Origin: Caenorhabditis elegans
Taxonomy: Eukaryota; Nematoda; Chromadorea; Rhabditida; Rhabditidae
DNA: 64,000 nt
Reading direction: 5' to 3'
Assembly: GCF_000002985.6 (NCBI RefSeq)
Contig: NC_003283.11
Location: 13,640,001 to 13,704,000, forward strand
Below, one piece after another: positions 36,115-47,600 of the stretch; the first letter of the stretch is position 1; each line of letters begins with the position of its first letter. Position numbers and translations under genes: made by a program. The notes under the pieces are model-generated. The model saw only the letters and a program-made list of their open reading frames with translations, did not search any database and had not been told where the DNA came from.

Positions 36115-38582
36115 CTATTTTCGGTGAAAACTTCCTCGGTCGTGGTATGTTCCAGATCGTTGTTTTCTGAACTGCTCATATGGATCAAGTGAACGACCAA
36201 GGCCCATAAATTGCTCATTTCTATTACGAACTTCTCCACCAGACACAGGATCAACGATTCCCTGAAAAATTGGAAAATTATTTCTGAAAAATAAATATTT
36301 TGATTCTTACACTTTCATTTGCTCCCAATCCTTTTCCTCCCCAACCCATTTTAGCCATAAGTTGGGCACCTTTGTTATCGTACGAGAGTGGTTCCTGGGC
36401 AGATTTGAATCCAAACGAAGGTCTGGAAATATAATTTTTAATATCAACATTTTTTTATTAATCAAACAAACCTTTCACTGAAACCTCCTCCGCCGTATCC
36501 TCGCTGTCCAATGTTACTGTCTCTTCCTCTTTCCGGAGACGATTTTCTGCTAGAAGAAGAGGATCTTGACGAAGAACCCGAAGACCTAGATGAATTCGAT
36601 GAAGATCGTTGTCGTCTTCTCGGGCTTGGACTTCGTGACGGCGACCTCGATCTCTTGTGGTCTCTAGGAGGGGATCGTGAATTGGAACGCCTCGCCTCGG
36701 AATCTTCTCTTAAATTTTCGGGTGGCTCCTGTGAAGCATAGTATGCGTCGACGCATTTACGAATTTTTTCAATTTGATCTTCTTCTTTCAATTTTCTTGT
36801 TTTGTCAAATCGTTCTCGATCAGTTGCAGATGGTCGATTTGTGATAAATTCTTCGACAGAACATTTTTGTTTTTCTTCGAATGTCTTTTTAATACGTGCC
36901 TTTTCTTCCAAAAACTCAAGAGGGTATTTCAAGTTGGTCGGATCTTCGGTGATTCTGTAAATAATTAATTTAATAAAAAATTGAATTGATTTTGAGAACG
37001 TACGCTCCATCGGCCAAAGCAATATCCATTTCGACACCTTTGTGGAACATATTCTTAGCAGCAAGTAGTCTTGATGACGGTGGAACTGATGCTGGCATTT
37101 CAAGTTCTTCTGGGTCCAATGGTTCATACTTGAATCAAATAAAATATAAATTGACAAAATATCGGATCATAACATACCATGACACTATTCATCGAAACTA
37201 GTGGAGTCATAATTCCAGCCGGTAAAGCCATATACGATTTCTGTGGCTTCAAATTTTCCTCATCAAACGGCATTCCATCAATATCTTCTCCATCGTCCTG
37301 CTGGTCATTTTGATTCCATGTGTTCGAAACAGAAGCGTGTGGTCGTTCAGCTGAATGTTTTGGAGCTTGATCAAATCTTGATCTTCTCATGTTTGACAGT
37401 GGAGCATTAGGATGATGCGATGCAGGTCCGGATGATGGCCCATGACGAAACTCTGTAAGAACCAATTTTTAAAATTTTCAGACTAAATTTCTATTTCTCA
37501 CCATCAATTTTTCTCTCAACTTCGTCAATTTGTCTTTGAATATGCTGGGAATATGTGACATGCTGTTGTTCATATCCATCAAACGTTGCCATCAGATTAC
37601 TTCGAATCGACTCCCGAATTGTTCCATAAGATGATTTTTCAATTTCTCTGTCAGTGCTAACAATTTGAACTGTATTCCTGAGTTGTTTGAATACAGAATC
37701 AGCGAAATATTGTCGACCTTCCCATTCTCCTAAAAGCTTTCCTTCTAACTTGTTGCTCAACTCACTCGACGAAGAAAGTTCTATACAATATGCATACATT
37801 TTTGGAACGTATCGAGCCAGCATTTTCATTTGATTTTCTTCTTTTTTTCTTTGACTGAAATTTGGTATTTAACGACGTTTTGTTCAGTATTCTAAGCTTA
37901 CCAATGAAATGCCCAATCATTGATTAAATATAGAATATGAAGTCGTAGATATTCTCCAGATGCTTCATCTTTAACTTTATTTAACAGAAAAGACAGTATT
38001 ATTTCTCTCAGCTGATCGCTTGTGCAGTATTCGAAAATCCACTTTTTCGCTTGCTGAAGAAAATTTTTCGTCAAATTTCTTTATTTTTTGAAAAATTACT
38101 TACTGAAATCAAATCTTTAGAGCATTTCGGTGTAGCCATTGCATCTAAATAGGAATTGAGATCTTCCACGTTCAGATTATTCTGACTCAACATCTTCTCA
38201 ATTTTCATTGTTTCAGAAGTTCGAATAGCAGATTTAAGATGTGCCTGGATAAACGTGGATACAAGATTGTATGTTTGCAAAACACACCATTAGGAGCTCG
38301 TCCATTCCATTTCTGTGAGCGTTCAAATTCTGCTCACTGTCGATAATCTTTTGACGTAACTCATCGATTTTCTTGCGCCATTCGACAATCTCTGGTGGAT
38401 CCATCAGAGAAGGAATCGACTGCCGTTCTGAAAAGTCAAAAATTAATGATTTACAATCTTGAAACGTTTAAAAGATTCAAACCTGGTGGAGGGAAGTCCC
38501 TAGGGAGTGGAATATCGCCACTGCGCCATGATTGACCGTGCTGAGAGCTACTGCCACCTCTCCAGCTAGAATTTTCATTCAT
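36115..38582 (-). CDS. tag-65: CHERP-like CID/G-patch splicing factor
   Basis: Ten exons on the minus strand: 38582-38483, 38427-38288, 38244-38104, 38053-37902, 37854-37502, 37452-37178, 37128-37004, 36954-36472, 36422-36311, 36261-36115; 675 residues. A CID-type helical domain spans about 85-220 (WIFEYCTSDQLREIILSFLL, then LHILYLINDWAFHCQRKK). The middle block LPAGIMTPLV...YEPLDPEELEMP matches the conserved centre of vertebrate CHERP. An RS/SP-rich region (about 535-585) follows, then a G-patch (about 603-650: AKMGWGGKGLGANESGI). CHERP works with U2 snRNP (SR140, SF3B) in alternative splicing; the name refers to an older link to ER calcium. Position fits C. elegans F58G11.5/tag-65. The start is 5 nt after an ACTTTTAG acceptor at 38588. 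Intron 2 is only 43 nt. Confidence 0.9.
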
Positions 38583-38875
38583 GTCGTCTAAAAGTTATAT
38601 GTTTATATGATCAAATATTTTATCTCTTTCTTGTGACAAATAAACAATATATATATTCTGCATGGTTTTGCAGAAAATTTGCGGAGGATTTAAAAAATAA
38701 ATCGAGACATGCGCCAGTGATCAAGTTTTGCGTCAGTGAACAACGTTTGCGTCAATCATTTATGTCTGCTACCCTCCTAGTCTCACACACTCTTTTTCTC
38801 TCTTTTATTTTATTTTATTTTTAATTTTAATTTTAACACTGCACGGTACAAAACATATATTTTGCTTTTTTCAGA
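38583..38875. promoter_or_regulatory. Bidirectional promoter of tag-65 and ccz-1
   Basis: Only 293 bp separate two divergent start codons, so both genes must share control DNA. It contains GCGCCAGTGA (38711), GCGTCAGTGA (38730) and GCGTCAAT (38750), three spaced near-copies about 20 bp apart. A TTGCTTTTTTCAG acceptor ends at 38874, directly before the ccz-1 start. Shared control is inferred from spacing. Confidence 0.6.
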
Positions 38876-41403
38876 ATGGAGTCGATTGCAAATCCATTGT
38901 ATTTCTTCTCCAACTTGTCATTAAACCCGCCATCCTGCTCTAATGTGGTCAGATTCATTGGTAATTGAATTTTAATTAAAAAAACGAAATAATTATGTTT
39001 TTACAGATGTCCTTGAATTCTTTTTCGTGGCGCATCCATTATCAGGACGAAAAGAAGGCGAAGAACATAATCGTGTGATGTATTTTCATCCGAAAGGCGA
39101 GCAATTAGAGAGACAGGTTTTCAATATCGTAATACTTTTTATTCTAATAACTGTATTAATTTCAGACCGAAATAACAGGATTCGCAGAAGCCGTTGTTAA
39201 CTTTACAGAAAATTTCTTGAGCACCTCCCGTCGGGAAATCAGTGAAAGAATTAGTGAAAATGAAGATGGTTTCGATTTCCGAACTGTGACGACGCAGAGA
39301 ACAGAGCACGTTTATATTCGTACAGAAGACGATCAATTTATTCTTGGAGTATCAATTTCTAAACAATTATCATTGGTTTCTGATTATCCTCTATTTCAAC
39401 CAGCGATTAGGAGTATACTTTCCGATGCCTACAAAATGTTTCGAATGTTTTTTGGAACTTTTTCTTCTTTTATCAAGTAAGTTAAAGTCTAGTTTATAAA
39501 AATAAAAATATCTTTCAGAAATGTTCCCGACGACATTCCAAAATTCAAAGAACGCCTTGATTTTTTCTTCTCCAAGTACATCCCACTACTGAAAGTTCAC
39601 AAAATGCCACTACTTGATCATCTTGGAGGCGTCGAATTTCTACGAATGTCTGGTCCTCTCTACTTGAACGTTGTTTCTTTACTTTCCGAACTTCGTGAAG
39701 AATTCCAAGTTATCGAGAAAATAATGTTCTTGTATCAAGATAAACTTCTCTACTATCAACTTTCGAAACGCGATCTTCCATCACTATTTCATTATTTGAC
39801 ACATAATTTGCTTCCAACAACATTGGCTCCAGAACTTGAACATTCTGGAAGAAATGCTTCAAAAGGAAGATATCTACGAGGACCAACAGATTTAACAACA
39901 GATGCTCCGTTGCTCGGTGATGAGTCACTTTCTGTAGTTCATTTGCATTCCGATCAAGGAACTGAATTTCAAGAAGAACTCATCGGATACCAGATGATCG
40001 TTTATCGATGTCTAAATGCAACAGTTTGCATGTTTGTCAGAAATTGTCCAGCAAATGGTGGATTAGAAATCAGAAGGGATTCTGGTGAGTTTTTAAAAAT
40101 AGTTTTTCGAAACGAAACGTTCTTATTACGTTTTGAGAATAAATTGAAAATAAAAAAGCGATTTTCAACTCTTGCTAATCTGCTAATTTGAATTGCCGCT
40201 CTTTTGTATCTAAAATCCACCCGTAGAACCGTGCCGCGCCTCGTTTTTTTGCAATTGTACCGCAAATTTGTCTTTTTGTGTTGTTTTTTTATTCTTAATA
40301 TAGAAAAATGGCATAAATGATCAAATATATTTTTTTGTATATCAAAAGAATTAAAAAATCGTATCGAACCCGAAAAAAGTACATGTTCCTGAAATTCTAA
40401 ACACAAGGAAACGTTTTTAAAAATGATTTCTAAATGCTTTTGAAATAGGAAAAATATTTTTGAACATTTTTGAATTTTTCTTCATTAAAAATTAGTCAAG
40501 AAACACAAAAAAGAAGAATTCGTGTCGAAATTGAAAAAAAAAGTCGAAGTGCGGCACGGTTCTATGGGCGGAGTTTAGAGACAAAAGCGTGGTAATTCAA
40601 ATAAAGGGATTAGCAAAAGTTGAATTTTCATCAAAATCAGATTTTTTCCAAATTTGGTGGATTTTTCTCATCTTTCTTATGTGATATTTCGGCACATTAA
40701 ACTACTTTTAAGGTAATATCTACATTTTCCGAACTCCACCTTTAAACAAAATAAATCTTTTTCCGACTTATTTTCTTTTCCAGAATCATCTCAATCATCT
40801 CGCGCCACTCCTTCACAGAATGGTGTTGTCAGTCGTCGACTTCTTCGAAATATTGATCAGTTTTTGGAAACCGAACTTTCACAAGTAGCGAGTAAAATTG
40901 GTGACGAGTAAGTTCAAACTTACATTATATCACAATAAATTCCATTAAATTCCATTAATTTCAGAATCGGCGACGAAAAGTTCCCGGAAGCTCCAGATTT
41001 CCATTACATTTACTTCAATCCATCATCGTTATCCATGACCTCAAGCCTTTCAACATCTCCGAAGCTTCCCGTTGCCGCTTCTGGATCTAATTCAACATTA
41101 AAAGTACCACTGCCACCAGTTGATGTTAATCGTTTAGTATGTGATACAATGAGCAATTTTGTGTCGGAAACTGAAGAATTTGGTGAATGTTTCGTCAAAT
41201 CTTCAAGTGATTGGTGGATTGTTATCAAAAAGGTAACAACATTCTTGGCAAAAACAAAATTCAATGTTTTTATTTTTCAGGTTAATTCTCGCCTCCTTGT
41301 CTTAATCATTCCTCCATCCAACTACACATCATCCCTTGCCGATGTCCAATCAAAAACTGCAACAATTGTTCGATCCCATTTCGAAGCCATATTTTTTAGT
41401 TGA
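38876..41403 (+). CDS. ccz-1: CCZ1, Mon1-Ccz1 Rab7 GEF subunit
   Basis: Seven exons: 38876-38960, 39007-39116, 39166-39476, 39519-40084, 40784-40907, 40965-41232, 41281-41403; 528 residues, the length expected for CCZ-1. The N-terminal longin-type region reads VLEFFFVAHPLSGRKEGEEH with the later FHPKGEQLERQTEITGFAEA; a second region holds VVSLLSELREEFQVIEKIM. With MON1/SAND-1, CCZ1 activates Rab7 during early-to-late endosome conversion and phagosome maturation. Exon 2 ends at a GTTTTC donor, which is weak but keeps frame. The 699-nt fourth intron holds a foldback repeat. It is divergent from tag-65 and is followed by the long gene-free stretch. Confidence 0.93.
40161..40630. repeat. Foldback element in ccz-1 intron 4
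   Basis: The left arm (about 40161-40245) includes TTGCTAAT, GAATTGCCGCTCTTTTGT and TAGAACCGTGCCGC; the right arm (about 40545-40630) carries the inverse in order (GCGGCACGGTTCTA, ACAAAAGCGTGGTAATTC, ATTAGCAAAAG). Arms of about 80 bp flank about 300 bp of AT-rich DNA. Confidence 0.85.
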
Positions 41404-41784
41404 TAATATTCATATTTTCCCATGCATGTGTGCCAAAATTTTGTGATATTTGCCTATAATTCAATTCCGTTGCCTTGTACTTTTATATCTTATTCAATTT
41501 TTTCTACAGATCTATATTTATATAAAGCTTTTCAATTTTAGAACATGAGAAACATGTTGGGCTCCACATATACTGCCGGGGAATTTCGAAAATCGGATGA
41601 GTGCCCTTTGATGCTGAAAATTAGATTTAGTCAAAAGATCTGATCATGCTCCCCCTCGACCACTCCGACGGCTCCTTTGCTCTTTTTCCACACGATTTTC
41701 GACATTTTCTTCAAATTTCTTCTTTTTCTTCTCTCTTCAGCAAAAAGCTTTTCATTTTAATAATCCAATTGACTTTTGAAATTT

Positions 41785-41797
41785 CCCCCCCCCCCCC
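41785..41797. repeat. C13 homopolymer
   Basis: Thirteen C residues in AT-rich DNA, just after the ccz-1 3' region. G/C runs are uncommon in this genome, and a count error in assembly is possible. Confidence 0.85.
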
Positions 41798-42095
41798 GCA
41801 CTCTCATGACTTCTTGCCAAAAATTTATATATATATTTCTGATGTTTATATGTATATGTGTCGTCAAGGTGACAAATGCATGTACATTTTATAAGGGAGG
41901 TCTGAGAAGAGAACCACCAAGAAATAAAGTGGGTGGAGTTTCTTAAAGAGGCAAGAAGGCAATGAGATGGAGGGGCAGGTGAGCATATTGAAGGGAAAAC
42001 GAATTTATTGCTCTCTCGATATTGACTCTCGGGGACCTTCATTTACCCTCTTTTTGAATGAGATTTTCTTTTGCCCAAGTGAGATTTCGTCTCGC

Positions 42096-42406
42096 CACGA
42101 GCGAAAGTTTTCAGCTACCGTACCCTCTAGTACTGTAAATTTTTAATTAAAAATGTCACTCAACAAATTTGTGGCCTTTCCATGAAAACACCCAAAAATC
42201 CGAGTAAGACAAGAATATAATTGATGAAATTGAGCAAAACACTCTCACAATCAGGTACATATGTACCAGGGATGCCACCAAAATTGTTTGACCAAAAAAC
42301 AAAAAAAAACCTTTTTTTTTCAAAAACCCAAAAATTCAAAAACCAAACCAAAAAACAAAAAAAGAACATCTCTGTCGGTTCCTGTTACTGAAAACTTTCG
42401 CTCGTG
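42096..42406. repeat. Foldback with perfect 19-bp arms
   Basis: CACGAGCGAAAGTTTTCAG (42096-42114) and its exact complement (42388-42406) bound a 273-bp interior rich in A runs. Features fit a MITE-like element. Confidence 0.85.
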
Positions 42407-44310
42407 TCCCAATGAGTTTGGGTACTATATCTATAGATCTATATATAGATTAATTATGGAGAAGCGGGAATGGTGATTTCGCTGTAAAATTCCCAGAAAT
42501 ATCAGACATTCAGAAATGTCACAAAATAAAAACTAAAAAATCTAGAAAGAATGGAAAATTCAACTTTTTGAAACGTTGTTTGAGTTCCCTCAAAGATGAG
42601 GACTGCAAGACCAATCAGCAACTTGCTCCGCCCACTCTTAAACCAATCAAACAGAATTGAAGAGCTCAAAAACACTAATTGGTTTGATAGTAGGCGTGGT
42701 TTCTCATTTTGGAGGAAATTCAAATTGGGAATTTAGCCAACATTGAAATGTGTTTTTCCTCTTGTCCAAAATTACTGAGTTTCAGACAGGTAAGACGTGC
42801 TCATGGAAGGCCATTTTTTCTAGCTACACAATAAAAATCTCGTGATCAGAAGGCTTTACAAAATTAATAAATCTGTTTGTCTAATAACAATTGACAAAGG
42901 TCTAGTTTCAAAGTCTAAACAACTGAAAAATAACAAGGTAATGATCATCACTTGTTGCCTTTAAAAAAAATTATTTTCAGGCATATTTGATCACTTGACT
43001 AAACCTCTTCCACCTCCACAAGTAAACTGATTTCATAATTCCACAAAATAACTCATTTCAACACTTATTTAGATATCCGGTGCAAACTGGTCAGCACCAG
43101 CAGGTATATGTCAGGTTGTGAATTCAATGGATATAATTGCTCTCTTTTCGAGAGACAGTCCATCGGGTGCAATTATCCATGTTCGAATGATTGAATTTAT
43201 GACTCTTTCTCTTTGTTCATTCCTATTTTAATACACATCCACATATATAAACAACATATCCTCGGATTCATCAAACCCTTTGAATTTCAAAAATGTTTCC
43301 CCCCGTTCCTCATAAATATTTTTTTGGATCATTTTCACATCTTTTATCTTTCCTTTCTCTCGCCTTCTTTCATGACAATTCCTCAAAAACCGAAACGCCA
43401 TTTTTAGGCATGTCTCATCATAAAAATACGTCATGATGAGGGGGTACTTACCGCTTTTTCCGTTTTTTCTCCTCCCTATATGTTTAAACTCTTTTCTACT
43501 ACACATTCCCATGTAATCCTTTCCGCTTACAATCATGAACTTTTGAAATTTTGCACACGAGAAGTAAGAAGTATTGAATTTCAGAAGTTTGCTCGCTTTT
43601 TTACTAAACATTTTTCATTTACGCAGAGCAACAATGAGCAAAAGTTAGAAATTGCGCGGGTTTTATATCTTGAGTTGGATTAGAATTCGTTGGTGGTGAA
43701 GATTAAATTCTTTTCATTGTGGTCGGAGCACAAAAGCTACAAAGTTGCTCGTTTTCAAGACTTTAATTCCAGAGAACACTTTCATAGGATTTCTGGTATG
43801 TAACTTTAATGTTTGGTTTTAAATTTACTTTAAAAGTATTACGTTTTATGTGAATTAGGTTAGAGTCAAGAATGCCGTTTTTCATGATTTCTTGCACCTT
43901 CTGCAAAAAGCTCCGCTCCCCGATTTCCTGATTTGCAAGAAATTTAAAATTAAATTAAAAAAAAAAGGTTATTTCGGTACCTAAATATCCGATCTATAGA
44001 GTTGAATTTGATAAATAAACAAATCTTTGAAAATTTTTGTTTTACTAACTGTGGGAAAGTTGTTAATTTCAATAAGTTGTCTTATGTATTTCTTGATTTT
44101 TTTTGTATTTTTATCCCTGCTAATATTTTTTGAACGCCCTTACTTTTTATTCAAACAAAATTTATCTGTATCTAATATTAAACTTTTCACCGTTAAGTGG
44201 AACTATAGACATCTACAGAGAGCATGGAAAAAATGAGAAATGAAAAATATAAAAAAACCTGAATAATATGTCAAACACATTCATATAAAGCATCTGGTAG
44301 GACACTAAGA

Positions 44311-44346
44311 GGCGTTGGGGCGGTAAAGAAGCGCCCCATGACGCCC
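44311..44346. repeat. GC hairpin GGGGCG...CGCCCC
   Basis: GGCGT-T-GGGGCG and CGCCCC-ATG-ACGCC pair across about nine bases (GTAAAGAAG). It is GC-rich in an AT-rich region and could fold as RNA. Confidence 0.6.
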
Positions 44347-44384
44347 GGAGTGGAGTTTAATTTTTTGATGGTTCCTCATATCTT

Positions 44385-44477
44385 TTATTATTGATATTAT
44401 TGATATTATTGATTTTATTGATATTATTATTGATATTATTATTGATATTATGACATTATTGATATTATTGATATTTT
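44385..44477. repeat. ATTGATATT tandem repeat
   Basis: About ten imperfect copies of ATTGATATT or ATTATTGATATT in a row. Confidence 0.9.
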
Positions 44478-47400
44478 TTGTATCGATTTATATTTTCAAA
44501 CTTAAAAAATGTAAGATTCAAAATTCATGAATACAAGTAATAAATCAAAGTTGGCGTCAGAATCTGAGTTGTCATCTAATGAGTTACTGATTTCTGTTGA
44601 CTTTCAGTGTTGTTAGTTCTTTATTTAAAATTAAACAGAATCCATTTTACGGAAACTTTCTCACAAGATTCTTTCACAATTCCATTCTCATGCTCATCCC
44701 TTGTCTAGACATGCATTGAATCTCAAAACATTTCTCGACTGAACACTTTATACATATCTATAAACAACTGATTAATTTCCTTTAGACTTCAATTATTTTT
44801 CTATCATTTTCTGTCGATCTAGCGGTTTCTATGTATATTCTCTTAAATAAGACTAAAAAAGAAAGAAAATCAAACAAAAAAAGGTGGCAAACATACCGAA
44901 AGACAAGTAAACAAAAACAACCGAATTTGTTTCTTTGTGTGAAAAAAGAAGAGAGAACCCCCCGATCCGTAAATGCCAGTCGACCGGGACCTCTTTCAAA
45001 CCCAAAGGACGTATTCTTTTCTGGATTCATCTGTTCGGTTTTTTCTTTATTTAATAATGGGGACGCGCAATGAGTAATGATTTATTCAATTGTTTTGAGT
45101 TAACCGAATCTCTGAAAAAAAGGGCGTAATCGGGTAGAAGACTGAAAATATTTATTGAATATCAGAGTTTTTGAAAGAAAATTAAATACCGCAAGCAGTA
45201 CTATTTTTCGACTGCAGTACTAATTTTTTGAAGCATAATTTTCAAATTTTCAAACTCGTATTGTTTAAATTGTCAAAGTCAAACAAACTTCTGAAATTTT
45301 GAGAGAGTAAGCAGATAAGTTTTGAAAACGCTTCCAAAACTTTTCAGTCACATCTGTAACTCATATTATTTGCCCTTAATTTTAGGAATACTCGAATCTT
45401 GTCAAAAGTTAGCCCAGAGTTTAGTGAGAAAAATCACAGTAAATTTAGGAAACTTGAAGTTTGGTAGAACTTGCGAAAAACTTGGTTAAGAAACTGACAT
45501 TTTTTAAAGTTAAAAATACACTTTTTAATCTGATCAAACTCTTATCGCCTTGCCAAAAACTTTTCCTTTTTGTCGAAAATCTCACCTTTTCATCTTTTCC
45601 ACTTTTTTGAAACCTTTTCGTGCACTTTTCTCTAGGGACCATAAGTAAAATCCCAACCGTCAAACCGTCAACCTTGACATGAGGTTGAGCCGAGAAAAAA
45701 CCAAAAAAAAAAAGGCGAAAACGTATTCATTTTTCGCGCGGCGTTCCAGTCTTTGTCTGTTTTTCCACGGAAAAAACACCCAACAAACTCAAATTCTGTT
45801 TGTTTCGTCGCGCTCTTTTTCAACCAACTCAACTTTTTTCATCTGTTTGAAAATATGAGCACGTTATGGAGCAAAGCTTCGAATGAATTATGATCATGTC
45901 GTGTTGTCTATGTTGAAATATTGAGCCGAGAGAGAAATATGTGCGTATCGAGAAAAGAGAACGAGAGTGGAACATACATTAAAAATTAGTTTTGAACATT
46001 CTCCGTTGTATGCTCCGGATGTTTTGATGCTGACAAGTTTATCCATCCATCCATCATTCATTTTCCTAGTCGATGCTCGCTTCTTCACACATTAGCCAAA
46101 TTTGATGACTGAGTTCGGTTGATCAACTCTTTCAAAGCATTTTTAGTGTTTTGTTGAGACACTCAGAAGCTCGGGTGAAGCTTAAATCTGATCGAGGCGT
46201 CACGGAGGCGCCTCTCATTTGCCTCTTTGGGCCCTACCTTAAATGAAATTTGTTGTCCTGATGTTCACAACTTACTGAAAGTTCTCAATAAAATTATGTA
46301 CTTTTTTTAAAAATTCAGTCAGACAAAAATTTAAATTTCGCCGATGCCGACAGGTAAAAATAAAAGTAAAACGGCGCCTCGTAGTCAACTAGTCAACAAT
46401 TCTCAACCTGCCATAAAAATCCTTCTTTTTTCCATCAGCACCAAGAACCAAAAACTAAGCTACCATAGCTCGAATGTCTCAAGTTTCTTTCATTTACCAC
46501 CAAGTGGTTCAGTTTTCTCCCTCCTTTCTTTTTACCAAATGTATCAATTTCATTTTATTCTTCTTCTTCTACAATATCTTTTCTTATGACTATTTTGTCC
46601 AAATCGTTCACATCCTAGACATTCGCCACAAAATTGCTCCTCTCTTGCGTGCCCTTCTAGTCAATATGCAAATTTGCTCCAAAAGTTGTGTGAAGGAGAG
46701 AGAGAGAGAGAAGTACCGCCTGATTTATTTAGACGGCCCGACGTCAACACTTCACTGCTCTCTCAATTTGATAGTACATATTCTCGAAAAATTTAGTAGT
46801 GTCGGGAAACCACTTGGCTTCTTACGACGTTTTTGCAGCTGCCTTTTAGTAGGTTGAAGTGGTGCCTTCAACCGCAGTGATTTATTCTTGATTTCCCTTT
46901 TTTGGAAAGGTTTGGAGATGTTTGACCTATTTTCAAAATGCAAAACACGCCCTTGTTCCTTTTTTGTAGGGCTTTATCAATTCATTTTCAGAATTTTCAT
47001 CTAAAATTTTAGAGTAACCGGGAGAAGGTATTTGTTTTTTTTCTAGAATCCCACAAAATACGTTGTCAAGTCTAATGTGCAACCTTTTGGGAAGACGTAC
47101 ATTTTATTGTTAGACTGCTTATATCTCAATTGTCGCTTGTTTTATTGAAAGTTGTCAAGTGAAAAAAAATTTCTTATTGATTTTTCTATCACTTTCTAAT
47201 TCACTTTTTTATTTATCTTGAAATATAACCAAGTGCGGCAATCCTATAAGAAACAATGCAGTAGTTATTTTTCGCTACCGTAATTCTCACTTTCGTCTTC
47301 AAAATAGCTCCAGCTTTTTATGTCAAGTGATTCATCTAGTTAACTATGAAACTTGATGACCATCTCGGTGCTCCTACCTATGACCTCTGACCTCTTCCTC

Positions 47401-47579
47401 TTTTTCTAACAAGGTGTCTTACTCCTTTTCGCCATGTGCCCACGTTATTAACGCTTCACACTTGAAGCCGTTGACGCCGACGCCAACGCCCGAAGCAAGA
47501 CGGGAGCAGGAGAACAAGACGAAGAAAATAACGAAACGAGAGTACGAGCAAATAGATTTTTTTGTGCTTCTTCTACTTC

Positions 47580-47600
47580 TACACACACACACACACACAC
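47580..47600. repeat. (CA)n microsatellite
   Basis: About ten CA dinucleotides in gene-free DNA. Confidence 0.9.
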
